NCBI GenBank assembly: GCA_964465145.1
Contig: CAYXJR010000041.1
Coordinates: 1-38,770 of the forward strand
Source of the DNA: JAUVKA01 sp964465145
GTDB lineage: Bacteria > Bacteroidota > Bacteroidia > Bacteroidales > UBA12481
Length of the DNA stretch: 38,770 nt
Direction of reading: 5' to 3'
Shown here: positions 24,713-33,203 of the stretch, piece by piece
Numbering within the stretch: the first letter of the stretch is position 1
How the letters are laid out: each line of letters opens with the position of its first letter
The notes under the pieces: model-generated
Seen by the model: the letters and a program-made list of their open reading frames with translations, nothing else
Told to the model about the DNA's origin: nothing
The model's database searches: none
Made by a program: the position numbers and the translations under genes

Positions 24713-27064
24713 ATGATTAATATCCCACTGAAAGAGATAGATAATTTCCTGCTTGAAAATTACGGCATCCAGGTCAAAATAAAACCCCTGCCTGGTTATG
24801 AAGATCTTAATTTCATATTGAGCCACGAAGGCATAAAATCAATATTAAAGATAAGTGCCGACCTGGGGTCTAAGGAAATAATCATGGCTCAAATCAGGAC
24901 TCTGGAACATCTGAAAGATATTCCGGAAATCGGCAGCTATATACCTGAGGTGATCCCGGGAATAGACGGTAACAAACTTTACTATTGGGAGATTAATGGT
25001 CAGACTGTTCTGGTTCGTCAGTTGACATTCCTGGATGGCAATTTTCTAGGAGAAAGTGAGCTTCCTATATCTTTTTACAGTTCCCTGGGAGTTTTTATTG
25101 GACAATTGGACAAGGAATTGTTGAAATGTGATGAACAGGTTTTCAGGCTTAGAAATTTGGAATGGGATCTATTTAGATTTTTGGAATCGGAGAATCTCAC
25201 AAAGCATATTTCAGATCCATATAACCGAACCCTGGTCGAATTTTACTTCATGCGATTTCGTGAAGTTGTTATACCTCTATACCCCCAGCTCCGCAAAAGT
25301 CTTATTCACAATGATATTAACGACTGGAATATTTTAATCAGGCAAAATATGGTAGCTGGATTAATCGATTTTGGTGATATGGTTTTTACGGCCACTATTC
25401 ATGAGTTGGCTATAGCTCTTGCTTATAGCTTGATGAATCAGGATGACCCATTGAGAACAGCCATTGAAATTATCAGGGGATATAATTCCAATCTGCCTTT
25501 AGCAAGGGAAGAATTGAGTATTCTTTACTACCTGGTGGCTGCCCGGCTCTGCACCACTGTGGTGATGGCTGCTAAAAAAGAAAGTGAGCAAGCGGGAAAT
25601 AATTATTATCAAATCAGTGCCAGGCCAGCCTGGGCTCTTCTGCACCATTGGATAAAAATCAGCCCTGTAAAAGCTTTGTTAAGCTTTTATAAAGCTTGTG
25701 GTCAGGATGCCACAGATTTTTTGACCGACAAGCAAAAGATGGTTGATGAAAGAAACTCCTGCTTGCCAAGCTGCTTATCTGTCAGCTATACAGAACCCAT
25801 TAGAATGATTGGTTCAGCACTGCAATATATGTATGATGATGAGGGCCATACCTACCTTGATGGAGTCAACAACATTCCCCATGTTGGTCATTGTCATCCC
25901 CGGGTAGTTGCAGCGGGGCAAAAACAAATGTCACGATTAAATACTAACACCAGGTATCTTTATGACAGTCTGAATGAGTACGCAAGGAGGCTGTTGGACA
26001 AATTCCCGGATCCACTGAATAAGATAATTTTTGTCAATTCCGGATCTGCCGCCACCGACCTGGCAATTCGTTTGGCTCAAACACATACAGGGAGGAAAGA
26101 ATTTATCGTTCTGGACCATGCCTACCATGGCAATAATCAAACAGCGATCGGTTTGAGTCCGTATAAGTTCAACAGCCGTGGGGGATCAGGGAAACCAGAT
26201 AATGTTCATATTGCGCCTATTCCGGACACATATCGCGGGAGGTACAGATTGGAAGGAAAAAGAGATGGTACATCAGGGGGAGAAGGATTGGAGTCCCATG
26301 TTGTTGGCAAGAAATATTCTGAGGAAGTATTCCGAATACTCTCTGATAATAATGGACTGAATTCTAATCTTGCAGGTTTCATAGCTGAATCCATCCCGGG
26401 TTGTGGGGGGCAGATAATTTTGCCAGAGAATTACCTCAGGGAAGTTTATGCAGTAGTTAGAAAATCAGGTGGTGTATGCATTGCCGATGAAGTTCAAACA
26501 GGATTCGGAAGAGTTGGAAAGACATTCTGGGGATTTGAACTTTATGATGTGATCCCGGATATTGTGATACTCGGTAAACCCATGGGGAATGGACATCCTA
26601 TTGGAGCTGTTGTATTCAGAGATAAAATTTCTGCAAGTTTTGAAAACGGGCTGGAATTCTTCAGCTCTTTTGGTGGTAATCCGGTTAGCTGTGAAATTGG
26701 ATTAGCCGTTCTTGATGCTATTGAAAAAGATGGTTTACAGGAGAATGCCAGGAAAGTTGGCGATTATCTGATTACCGGGCTTTTAAAAATTCAGCAAGAA
26801 GATAGTAGACGGAGCAGGCCTGTAATCGGGGATATTCGTGGTACCGGACTATTTATCGGCATTGAACTAGTGAAAAATCTTGTTGACCGGGAGCCCTACC
26901 CGGAGATGGCCACATGGCTGGTCAACGAAATGAAAAGGAAGGAAATTCTTCTAAGTGCTGATGGTCCCTGGGAGAATGTAATAAAGTTCAAACCTCCTCT
27001 GTGTTTCACAATGGACAACGCCAAGGAACTATTGGGCAAGCTGAAGGCTGCCTTAAGTATTTAA
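24713..27064 (+). CDS. APH-type kinase fused to class III aminotransferase / phospho-lyase
   Basis: A 783-residue two-domain protein. Residues 1 to ~340 are an aminoglycoside-phosphotransferase-fold kinase: catalytic loop LIHNDINDWN (His199, Asp201, Asn206) and GLIDFGD for Mg2+. Residues ~360-783 are a class III PLP enzyme: GSAATDLAIRLA, DHAYHGNN, IADEVQTGFGRVG and the PLP lysine Lys622 in ILGKPMGNGHPIGA. Animal hydroxylysine kinase plus 5-phosphohydroxylysine phospho-lyase, and ethanolamine-phosphate phospho-lyase, have the same two activities as separate proteins. The fusion therefore predicts phosphorylation of an amino alcohol such as hydroxylysine or ethanolamine, then phosphate elimination to an aldehyde and ammonia. 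Many bacterial fusions carry a peptidase M23 domain in between; this one does not. Substrate is uncertain. Confidence 0.88.
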   Translation: MINIPLKEIDNFLLENYGIQVKIKPLPGYEDLNFILSHEGIKSILKISADLGSKEIIMAQIRTLEHLKDIPEIGSYIPEVIPGIDGNKLYYWEINGQTVLVRQLTFLDGNFLGESELPISFYSSLGVFIGQLDKELLKCDEQVFRLRNLEWDLFRFLESENLTKHISDPYNRTLVEFYFMRFREVVIPLYPQLRKSLIHNDINDWNILIRQNMVAGLIDFGDMVFTATIHELAIALAYSLMNQDDPLRTAIEIIRGYNSNLPLAREELSILYYLVAARLCTTVVMAAKKESEQAGNNYYQISARPAWALLHHWIKISPVKALLSFYKACGQDATDFLTDKQKMVDERNSCLPSCLSVSYTEPIRMIGSALQYMYDDEGHTYLDGVNNIPHVGHCHPRVVAAGQKQMSRLNTNTRYLYDSLNEYARRLLDKFPDPLNKIIFVNSGSAATDLAIRLAQTHTGRKEFIVLDHAYHGNNQTAIGLSPYKFNSRGGSGKPDNVHIAPIPDTYRGRYRLEGKRDGTSGGEGLESHVVGKKYSEEVFRILSDNNGLNSNLAGFIAESIPGCGGQIILPENYLREVYAVVRKSGGVCIADEVQTGFGRVGKTFWGFELYDVIPDIVILGKPMGNGHPIGAVVFRDKISASFENGLEFFSSFGGNPVSCEIGLAVLDAIEKDGLQENARKVGDYLITGLLKIQQEDSRRSRPVIGDIRGTGLFIGIELVKNLVDREPYPEMATWLVNEMKRKEILLSADGPWENVIKFKPPLCFTMDNAKELLGKLKAALSI

Positions 27065-27111
27065 TAATTGGCACCTGGAGAGGTCCTCCCCATCCAGGCT
27101 CAGAAATCGAC

Positions 27112-27444
27112 TCACTTAAATTTCACTGCTGTACCATATGCAAGGAGTTCAGCAGCGCCCTGCATCACGGTTGAAGTGGTTAACCGCATACATACCACAC
27201 CATCGGCTCCTACCCTCTTGGCATCCTCAATCAATCGATCAATTGCCTGTTCCCTGGCTTCGGCAAAAACCTTGGTGTACTCTTCAATTTCTCCGCCAAC
27301 AATAGCCCGCAATCCAGCCATAATATCTTTCCCAATATGCCGGGCTCTAATTGTGTTACCTTTCACCAAACCTATAGTTTGAGCGATTTGGTGATCCTCA
27401 AAATTATCCTGAGTGGTCACCAGAATATCTTCTATTTTTATCAT
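27112..27444 (-). CDS. YbjQ/UPF0145 family protein
   Basis: A 110-residue cytoplasmic protein of the YbjQ (UPF0145, 'heavy-metal-binding') family: the start MIKIEDILVTTQDNFEDHQI, then GLVKGNTIRARHIGKDI and AKRVGADGVVCMRLTTSTVM are typical. The family forms a pentameric ring; its role is unproven. Its ATG overlaps the stop of the small membrane protein gene upstream (ATGA), so the two are translated together. Confidence 0.9.
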   Translation of the reverse strand: MIKIEDILVTTQDNFEDHQIAQTIGLVKGNTIRARHIGKDIMAGLRAIVGGEIEEYTKVFAEAREQAIDRLIEDAKRVGADGVVCMRLTTSTVMQGAAELLAYGTAVKFK

Positions 27445-27647
27445 TTTTTTACATTTTTATCGTAAAAATCGTCTTCCTTATTTCTTAATCGGTCCTTAAC
27501 TACTTTAATAAAGAGCAGCCCTAATCCGGCAATGGCAATGAAGCCTATGACCCCTTCGGGAAAAGCCTGAATCAATCCTTTCACCATCAGATAGGTCCAA
27601 GCTATCAGTGCAATTACCAGAAGTAAATAACCCAGTCGTTCCAGCAT
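27441..27647 (-). CDS. Small two-helix membrane protein, hypothetical
   Basis: A 68-residue protein with two hydrophobic helices (YLLLVIALIAWTYLMVKGLI and VIGFIAIAGLGLLFIKVV) and a charged, lysine-rich C-terminus (RLRNKEDDFYDKNVKK). I do not recognise a characterised family. It is the first gene of a two-gene unit, overlapping the ybjQ-like gene by 4 bp, which supports it being real; it may anchor or partner the YbjQ protein. Confidence 0.75.
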   Translation of the reverse strand: MLERLGYLLLVIALIAWTYLMVKGLIQAFPEGVIGFIAIAGLGLLFIKVVKDRLRNKEDDFYDKNVKK

Positions 27648-27774
27648 GATTTCTATGGTTTTAATTAGATTAACAAGTTAGTAATAATTTGTAAGATTTA
27701 CAGAGGTTGGAGTCTTGTCAACCATCTTTTTATTACTTTCGGAATGGATCATGAAATCAGACTTGAAATAGTTA

Positions 27775-27930
27775 ATGCTACTCCCAAGAGAACTTGAAAA
27801 AATTCATAATGATCCAAAAGAAACCAGCGACTTAATTGATCAATTACCAGGAATTGCAGAAAGGATGAAAATCGATCTTGAGAGCTGGAGGAGATCCTGT
27901 TTGGATGATCAGAAGATGATTAAAGATTAG
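27775..27930 (+). pseudogene. Sulfatase C-terminal remnant (or small ORF)
   Basis: An open frame of 51 codons that reads LPRELEKIHNDPKET, then SDLIDQLPGIAERMK and DLESWRRSC. This matches the usual C-terminal pattern of arylsulfatases, in which E-L-Y-N-(I/L)-x-x-D-P-x-E-T-x-N-L is followed by a helix ending in W. No catalytic region is present, and upstream sequence to 27648 shows no continuation. It ends 24 bp before an intact sulfatase gene. It is probably the tail of a deleted paralogue; a small expressed ORF is less likely. Confidence 0.6.
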
Positions 27931-27954
27931 ACCAAAAAATTTATTACCGATATT

Positions 27955-29805
27955 ATGAAAATAAACAATCGCTTAAAATACAGCTTTATTTTACCTGCAA
28001 TCGTCATGTTACTATTTTCTGGTTGCAGGGAAAAAGCTGATAAACCCAATGTCCTTTTGATTTATTCTGATGATCAGGGATCCATCGACCTGAATTGTTA
28101 TGGAGCGAAGGATCTTTTCACACCAAGCCTGGATCAATTGGCACAGGAAGGTATACGCTTTACCCAGTTTTATGCCGGCTCCTCCGTTTGTTCTCCATCC
28201 CGGGCTGCCTTGATGACAGGAATGAGTCCCCAGGCAGCTGGTTTGCCTAATAATACCTCCTCCCAACCCGGGGATCCAGGTATGCCCACGGACCGGGTGA
28301 CCATAGCGGAAGTTCTCAACGAAGCAGGGTATGCTACCGGTCATATTGGGAAATGGCACATGGGATACAGCACAGACACCCGGCCGATGGCCCAGGGATT
28401 TGATTATACTTTTGGACACATGGGCGGATGCATAGACAACTACTCCCATTACTTCTATTGGAACGGGCCAAACCGCCACGACCTATGGGAAAATGGTGTA
28501 GAAATTTTCAGGGAGGGGGAATACTTCCCCGATTTGATGACCGGGAAAGCGATTGATTTTTTTAAACAGCACCGTGAAGAACCTTTTTTCCTGTACTTCG
28601 CTATTAATCTGCCACACTATCCATTGCAACCAACTGATAAATGGCGGGAATATTACAAGGATTTGTCTATGCCGAGAAGAGACTATGCCGGCTTCATTTC
28701 CACCATTGACGAAAGAGTTGGAGAGCTGGTTAAAGCTCTGAATGACTTAGGTTTGCGGGAAAATACCATTATCATATTTCAATCCGATCAGGGACACTCA
28801 TGTGAAGCACGTGCCTTCAACGGCGGGGGGAACTCTGGTCCATACAGGGGTGCCAAAGCTTCGCTATTCGAAGGTGGGATCCGCATTCCTGCCATCATCA
28901 GCTGGCCGAAAAAGCTGCCGACTTCGATGGTAAATGATGTTGCCTGTATCAATTACGATTGGTTTCCCACTATTGCCGAATTATGCGGGATAGAAAGCAT
29001 TCCGGAAGAAGTGGAGGGAAAAAGTCTTTTACCGGTAATCATGGATAATGCATCCACGCAGCATGAGGTATTCCATTGGAAACTTGGTAAGCAATGGGCT
29101 GTAAGATCAGGATCTTGGAAACTCCTTGGTAATCCCTCTGACCCATCTAAAAAATATCCACTTGATGGGGAGAACGACCAGCTTTTCCTGGTCAATCTGG
29201 AACAAGACGTAGGAGAAGAATTCAATGTGATTAAACAACATCCGGAAATTGCCGCCGAGTTGATCAACAAACACCTGGAGTGGGATTTCGGAACACCCTC
29301 GGACATTCCGGTCAGTTTACCGCCTATACAAAATCTGGCGGTAGATGCAAAAATAGAACTGACCACTCAGCCTCACCCGAGTTATCAAGGGGCAGGTGCT
29401 GTCACTCTCATAAATAACCTTCGTGGTTCCTACCAATTCGACGATGGTCAATGGCTTGGGTTTGAAGGTGATGACCTTGATGCCAGAATTAATTTCGATA
29501 AGCCGGTTGAAATAACAAAAGTCACCATCAGGGTCCTTCAGGATACTGGTAACTGGATCTTTTTACCAAAATCGGTATTACTTAAAACCGGATTAGGTGA
29601 AAATAAGTTAAAGGAGGTTAAGTTAATCCAGACGGACCCAAAATTATTCAGAAAGGGATTTATAATTAAAGAATATGAGTTTGAAGTCGAAGGTCTTAGT
29701 CAGGTGTTACAACTTGAAATTGACAATCTGGGGGTTTGTCCCGATTGGCATCCCGGCAAAGGAGGCAAAAGCTGGCTGTTCCTGGATGAAATAATTGTGG
29801 AATAA
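27955..29805 (+). CDS. Lipoprotein sulfatase (type I, Cys-type)
   Basis: A 616-residue formylglycine-dependent sulfatase that hydrolyses sulfate esters, probably from sulfated glycans. The lipobox LFSGC (Cys24) places it on the membrane. The active-site signature is Cys79-Ser-Pro-Ser-Arg in SSVCSPSRAALMTG, so Cys79 must be converted to formylglycine by an FGE or anSME enzyme encoded elsewhere. Metal-binding Asp39-Asp40 (YSDDQG) and HIGKWHMG are in place. Residues beyond about 480 form an extra beta-rich domain (SYQFDDGQWLGFEGDDLDA, then FLDEIIVE) resembling F5/8-type or glycosidase C-terminal modules, which may bind substrate. The FGE-like domain in the cytochrome fusion at 5930 lacks the catalytic cysteines and is not an evident maturase. 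Confidence 0.94.
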   Translation: MKINNRLKYSFILPAIVMLLFSGCREKADKPNVLLIYSDDQGSIDLNCYGAKDLFTPSLDQLAQEGIRFTQFYAGSSVCSPSRAALMTGMSPQAAGLPNNTSSQPGDPGMPTDRVTIAEVLNEAGYATGHIGKWHMGYSTDTRPMAQGFDYTFGHMGGCIDNYSHYFYWNGPNRHDLWENGVEIFREGEYFPDLMTGKAIDFFKQHREEPFFLYFAINLPHYPLQPTDKWREYYKDLSMPRRDYAGFISTIDERVGELVKALNDLGLRENTIIIFQSDQGHSCEARAFNGGGNSGPYRGAKASLFEGGIRIPAIISWPKKLPTSMVNDVACINYDWFPTIAELCGIESIPEEVEGKSLLPVIMDNASTQHEVFHWKLGKQWAVRSGSWKLLGNPSDPSKKYPLDGENDQLFLVNLEQDVGEEFNVIKQHPEIAAELINKHLEWDFGTPSDIPVSLPPIQNLAVDAKIELTTQPHPSYQGAGAVTLINNLRGSYQFDDGQWLGFEGDDLDARINFDKPVEITKVTIRVLQDTGNWIFLPKSVLLKTGLGENKLKEVKLIQTDPKLFRKGFIIKEYEFEVEGLSQVLQLEIDNLGVCPDWHPGKGGKSWLFLDEIIVE

Positions 29806-29869
29806 GCTCACAATAATCCATAATAAGATTTACTATTCGTAAATTGGGGGAAATACAACATCTCTTATC

Positions 29870-32068
29870 ATGTCTGTTATACCCCACAAACTAGATCAAA
29901 TCGCTATTACGGTCAGGTCCCACCGTCTTCTCGACCGATTGCTCAATGAGAATCCTCCTCTGAAAGAGATAATGCAAAATGCCAAAAATGAGACAGAAGC
30001 TCTTGTAGGTGTAAGGAACTGGGTACTCGCTGAGCTTAAGAAGAATCCAGATGCCTTTTCCTACTATAAACGGGAGGTTCAGGGAAGGGAGGCTTTTGAT
30101 AAACTCACATGGAAGGATTATGCGGCTATACGAATACTTGATTATGTGGATAATGCAGGCAGGGAGTTCGTTGATCAGAACCTTCGTGGAGAGCTGGCAA
30201 TAAGTAATCCCATACATCTGATTTGGCTTGGAACTACTTATGGAACCGGAGGTGCCAAACCTGCATTTTTTGAGGATATGCTTCAGGTATTTCGCCAATT
30301 CTCAGGACAAATGAAACGAGAGATCCCATCCAGAGAACAGGTAGAGAATTGGATGGATCGTTGGTGTTCCGGATTGGATCCCAGAATCGTTAAGTTGAGG
30401 GAGGAGAACCGGGAAAGAATACTTAAGTTGATTATCAACAAAATTGATTCCGGAGAAATTAAATCCGGGAGATTTTTCTTTGAGGAAGGTATGTCTCAGG
30501 AACAAAAATACTTCCGTTGTCTTGAATGGTGGGATGATAATCTGTTTCATCTGCGATTTGCTGTTCGCACCCCGGAATTACTCAATGAATTTCTTGGTAA
30601 TTCGTTGGATCCCGATACCATGAAGGTTTTGTTAGAAGCGGAGAAGAAAGGGATCCCATTTTTTATCAATCCCTATTATCTTTCATTAATTCATGTGCGA
30701 GTTCCATATTTTGCTATTGGGGCCGACCTTGCCATCAGGTATTATGTGGTATACTCCCAGCAGTTGATTGATGAATATGGTCATATTGTGGCCTGGGAAA
30801 AAGAAGATCAGGTAGAGCCAGGTAAACCTAATGTAGCGGGGTGGCTTTTGCCATCAACACATAATATCCACCGCCGGTATCCGGAAGTTGCTATCCTTAT
30901 CCCTGATACTATGGGACGGGCTTGTGGCGGATTATGTGCATCCTGTCAGAGATTATATGATTTCCAGAGCGGCCACTTGAATTTTAACCTCGACAAATTA
31001 CTCCCCGGAGAAAACTGGGATGATAAACTTACTCGCTTGATTAAGTATTTCGAGGACGATTCCCAGTTGAGGGATATTCTTATTACCGGTGGAGATGCAT
31101 TGATGTCATCTGATAAATCATTGAAAAATATTCTCGACAAGGTATATGAGATGTCTTTAAGGAAAATTGAGGCAAATAAATCCAGACCGGATGGTGAAAA
31201 ATATGCCGAAATGCTTCGGGTCAGACTAGGAACAAGACTACCCGTTTACCTGCCTCAGCGGATCACTCCCGATTTGGTAGAAATACTTAGATCTTTCAAA
31301 GAAAAAGCATCCACTATTGGTATCAAACAGTTTATAATTCAAACACACTTTGAGTCTCCAATGGAAGTGACTCCTGAAGCCAGCAAGGCTATCCAAATGC
31401 TTACTCACGCAGGATGGACTGTCACCAACCAGCTGGTCTTTACGGCTGCTGCTTCTCGCAGGGGACACTCCTCCAAGCTAAGAGCTGTTCTGAATAATAT
31501 TGGGATTCTTAACTATTATACCTTCAGTGTAAAAGGCTACATGGAGAACAACTTCAATTTTGCCACTAATGAAAGAGCTGTTCAGGAGCAGATAGAAGAA
31601 AAAGTAATTGGGAGGATTCCGGATAAATATTATGATGAAATAAGAAAGTTCCCTGAAGAAGCTGAAAACATGGTAGAAAACATCAACGATCTGAAAACCA
31701 AAGCAGGCCTACCTTTCCTCGCTACTGATCGAAATGTACTGAACTTGCCTGGGGTGGGCAAAAGTTTGTCATTCAGAACCATAGGCATCACCCGTTATGG
31801 CCGGAGAATCCTGGAATTTGATTATGACTCTACTCGTAAGCACAGTCCTATTATTCATAACATGGATAAAGTTATTATCATCGAATCCAAATCAATAAGG
31901 GAATACCTTCAACAATTGGAGGAGCTTGGAGAAGACAGCTCAGAATATAAGAGTATCTGGGGATATTCCATGGGTGAAACTGAACCCCGATTACCAATTT
32001 ACGAATACCCTGAATACGATTTTGAGGTGTCGGGTAAATACAGTAATCTTGGGATCTTGAAACAATAA
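29870..32068 (+). CDS. KamA-family radical SAM protein (lysine 2,3-aminomutase-like)
   Basis: A long (732-residue) member of the lysine 2,3-aminomutase superfamily. The 4Fe-4S cluster cysteines are Cys352, Cys356 and Cys359 (GRACGGLCASCQRL), the CX3CX2C spacing of radical SAM enzymes. Downstream lie ITGGDALM, RLGTRLPVYLPQRITPDL and the region NQLVFTAAASRRGHSSKLRAVLNNIGI, corresponding to the barrel that binds SAM and, in aminomutases, PLP. Long N-terminal (about 330 residues) and C-terminal extensions distinguish this branch from the ~420-residue clostridial enzyme, so the reaction may differ. The kinase/PLP fusion two genes upstream hints at amino acid catabolism, but no kamD/E or kdd genes are adjacent. 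The stop codon lies within a tandem repeat. Confidence 0.88.
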   Translation: MSVIPHKLDQIAITVRSHRLLDRLLNENPPLKEIMQNAKNETEALVGVRNWVLAELKKNPDAFSYYKREVQGREAFDKLTWKDYAAIRILDYVDNAGREFVDQNLRGELAISNPIHLIWLGTTYGTGGAKPAFFEDMLQVFRQFSGQMKREIPSREQVENWMDRWCSGLDPRIVKLREENRERILKLIINKIDSGEIKSGRFFFEEGMSQEQKYFRCLEWWDDNLFHLRFAVRTPELLNEFLGNSLDPDTMKVLLEAEKKGIPFFINPYYLSLIHVRVPYFAIGADLAIRYYVVYSQQLIDEYGHIVAWEKEDQVEPGKPNVAGWLLPSTHNIHRRYPEVAILIPDTMGRACGGLCASCQRLYDFQSGHLNFNLDKLLPGENWDDKLTRLIKYFEDDSQLRDILITGGDALMSSDKSLKNILDKVYEMSLRKIEANKSRPDGEKYAEMLRVRLGTRLPVYLPQRITPDLVEILRSFKEKASTIGIKQFIIQTHFESPMEVTPEASKAIQMLTHAGWTVTNQLVFTAAASRRGHSSKLRAVLNNIGILNYYTFSVKGYMENNFNFATNERAVQEQIEEKVIGRIPDKYYDEIRKFPEEAENMVENINDLKTKAGLPFLATDRNVLNLPGVGKSLSFRTIGITRYGRRILEFDYDSTRKHSPIIHNMDKVIIIESKSIREYLQQLEELGEDSSEYKSIWGYSMGETEPRLPIYEYPEYDFEVSGKYSNLGILKQ

Positions 32069-32129
32069 CAAGGGAGCATGCTGAAACAATAACAAGGGAG
32101 CATGCTGAAACAATAACAAGGGAGCATGC
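32058..32129. repeat. Triplicated 24-bp unit containing the KamA stop codon
   Basis: Three identical 24-bp copies (32058-32081, 32082-32105, 32106-32129), each with the codons for Lys-Gln, the stop TAA and then ACAAGGGAGCATGC. The unit is a multiple of three, so each copy repeats the stop in the same frame. Confidence 0.97.
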
Positions 32130-32137
32130 TCCCTTGT
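32116..32137 (+). terminator. Perfect 22-bp palindrome after the KamA-type gene
   Basis: The last repeat copy continues into a perfect inverted repeat with arm ACAAGGGAGCA (centre between 32126 and 32127). As RNA it could form a stem of about 9 bp with a tight GCAUGC loop. It is followed by AAAAC rather than T residues, so a classical intrinsic terminator is uncertain; it may be a 3'-end-stabilising hairpin. Confidence 0.5.
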
Positions 32138-32148
32138 CAAAACAAAAG

Positions 32149-32316
32149 ATGAGTCTATCCCAGAAATCGGTAGAAAAGAAATATTTAAACGACCTTGATT
32201 CGGCAATTATTGATAAAAAATACGCTGATTTCCAGGACTATTTTGGTAAGCTTGAAAGACAGGAAAATATCAGGAATTCAAAAGAAGAACAATTTCAGGA
32301 AGGATTTTTATGGTAG
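32149..32316 (+). pseudogene. Short ORF resembling the N-terminus of a type IIG restriction-modification protein
   Basis: A 55-codon ORF from ATG 32149 (the frame also has a TTG at 32134 inside the preceding palindrome). It ends KKYADFQDYFGKLERQENIR, then NSKEEQFQEGFLW. The pattern (F..YF....NIRNSKEEQ(Y/F)QEGFL) resembles the beginning of large Bacteroidota DNA methyltransferase/restriction proteins, in which it is followed by a nuclease domain. Here a stop follows at once and PPK2 begins 30 bp later. I judge it a remnant; it could also be a small independent protein. The family match is from memory of the motif. Confidence 0.5.
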
Positions 32317-32346
32317 ATTGAAGCTATGAACTATAATATATAAAAT

Positions 32347-33198
32347 ATGGACTTAAAAATATCCCCAGGAAAGGAATTTATCCTTAAAGACTTTGCAACA
32401 GATTTAACGGATTCTTTTTCCTCAAAAAAGGAAGCTAATAAACACCTGGCAAAAAATATTAGGAAGATGAAAGAACTCCAGGATATGCTTTATGCCCACA
32501 ACCAATATAGCATTTTGCTGATTTTCCAGGCAATGGATACAGCCGGCAAGGACGGGGCAATAAAACATGTAATGTCGGGGCTGAATCCGCAAGGTACTCA
32601 GGTGAGGAGTTTCAAAGTTCCAACCGATGAAGAGCTCAACCACGACTACCTTTGGCGGATAAACAAACACCTTCCTGAGCGAGGAAATATCGGAATTTTC
32701 AACAGGTCCTATTATGAGGAAGTATTAGTGGTTAAGGTTCACAACCTCCTCAAATACCAATTGATACCTAAAGAATTAGTTAGGGAAGATATTTGGGAAC
32801 AACGGTACCGCCAGATTCGTGACTACGAGCAATACCTGTCGGAAAACGGAACTATTATACTGAAATTCTTCCTGCATATCTCAAAAGACGAACAGAAGAA
32901 TCGTCTTTTACAACGAATTGATACTCCTTCAAAGAACTGGAAATTTTCAGAAGGTGATATTAAGGAACGGCAATACTGGGATCAATACCAGAAATGTTAT
33001 GAGGAAACTATCATAGCCACCAGTACCGAGAATGCTCCCTGGTATGTTGTCCCTTCTGACAAGAAGTGGTTTGCCCGACTGAGCATCTCAAAAATTATTG
33101 TCGAAAAACTAAGTTCACTCCATCTTTCTTATCCCACTCTTGAGCCGGGCAAAATAGAGGAATTGGATAATTGCAAGAATCAACTGTTAGCTGAATAA
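32347..33198 (+). CDS. Polyphosphate kinase 2 family protein
   Basis: A 283-residue PPK2-family polyphosphate:nucleotide phosphotransferase, which uses polyphosphate to phosphorylate nucleoside mono- or diphosphates in the cytoplasm. The Walker A-like loop is QAMDTAGKDGA (residues 61-71), and the Walker B region is GIFNRSYYEEVLVVKVH, with an arginine used for polyphosphate. The lid is formed around the helix DIWEQRYRQIRDYEQYL and FLHISKDEQKNRLLQRI. Length fits a single-domain class; class assignment and nucleotide preference need alignment. It lies 5 bp ahead of the oxidoreductase gene and is probably co-transcribed with it. Confidence 0.94.
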   Translation: MDLKISPGKEFILKDFATDLTDSFSSKKEANKHLAKNIRKMKELQDMLYAHNQYSILLIFQAMDTAGKDGAIKHVMSGLNPQGTQVRSFKVPTDEELNHDYLWRINKHLPERGNIGIFNRSYYEEVLVVKVHNLLKYQLIPKELVREDIWEQRYRQIRDYEQYLSENGTIILKFFLHISKDEQKNRLLQRIDTPSKNWKFSEGDIKERQYWDQYQKCYEETIIATSTENAPWYVVPSDKKWFARLSISKIIVEKLSSLHLSYPTLEPGKIEELDNCKNQLLAE

Positions 33199-33203
33199 GA
33201 TAT

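Noticed and set aside
24557..24826. An 89-codon minus-strand ORF overlapping the start of the kinase/aminotransferase gene.
   Set aside because: Most of it is antisense to a well-supported gene; only its left end coincides with the response-regulator remnant, in a different frame.
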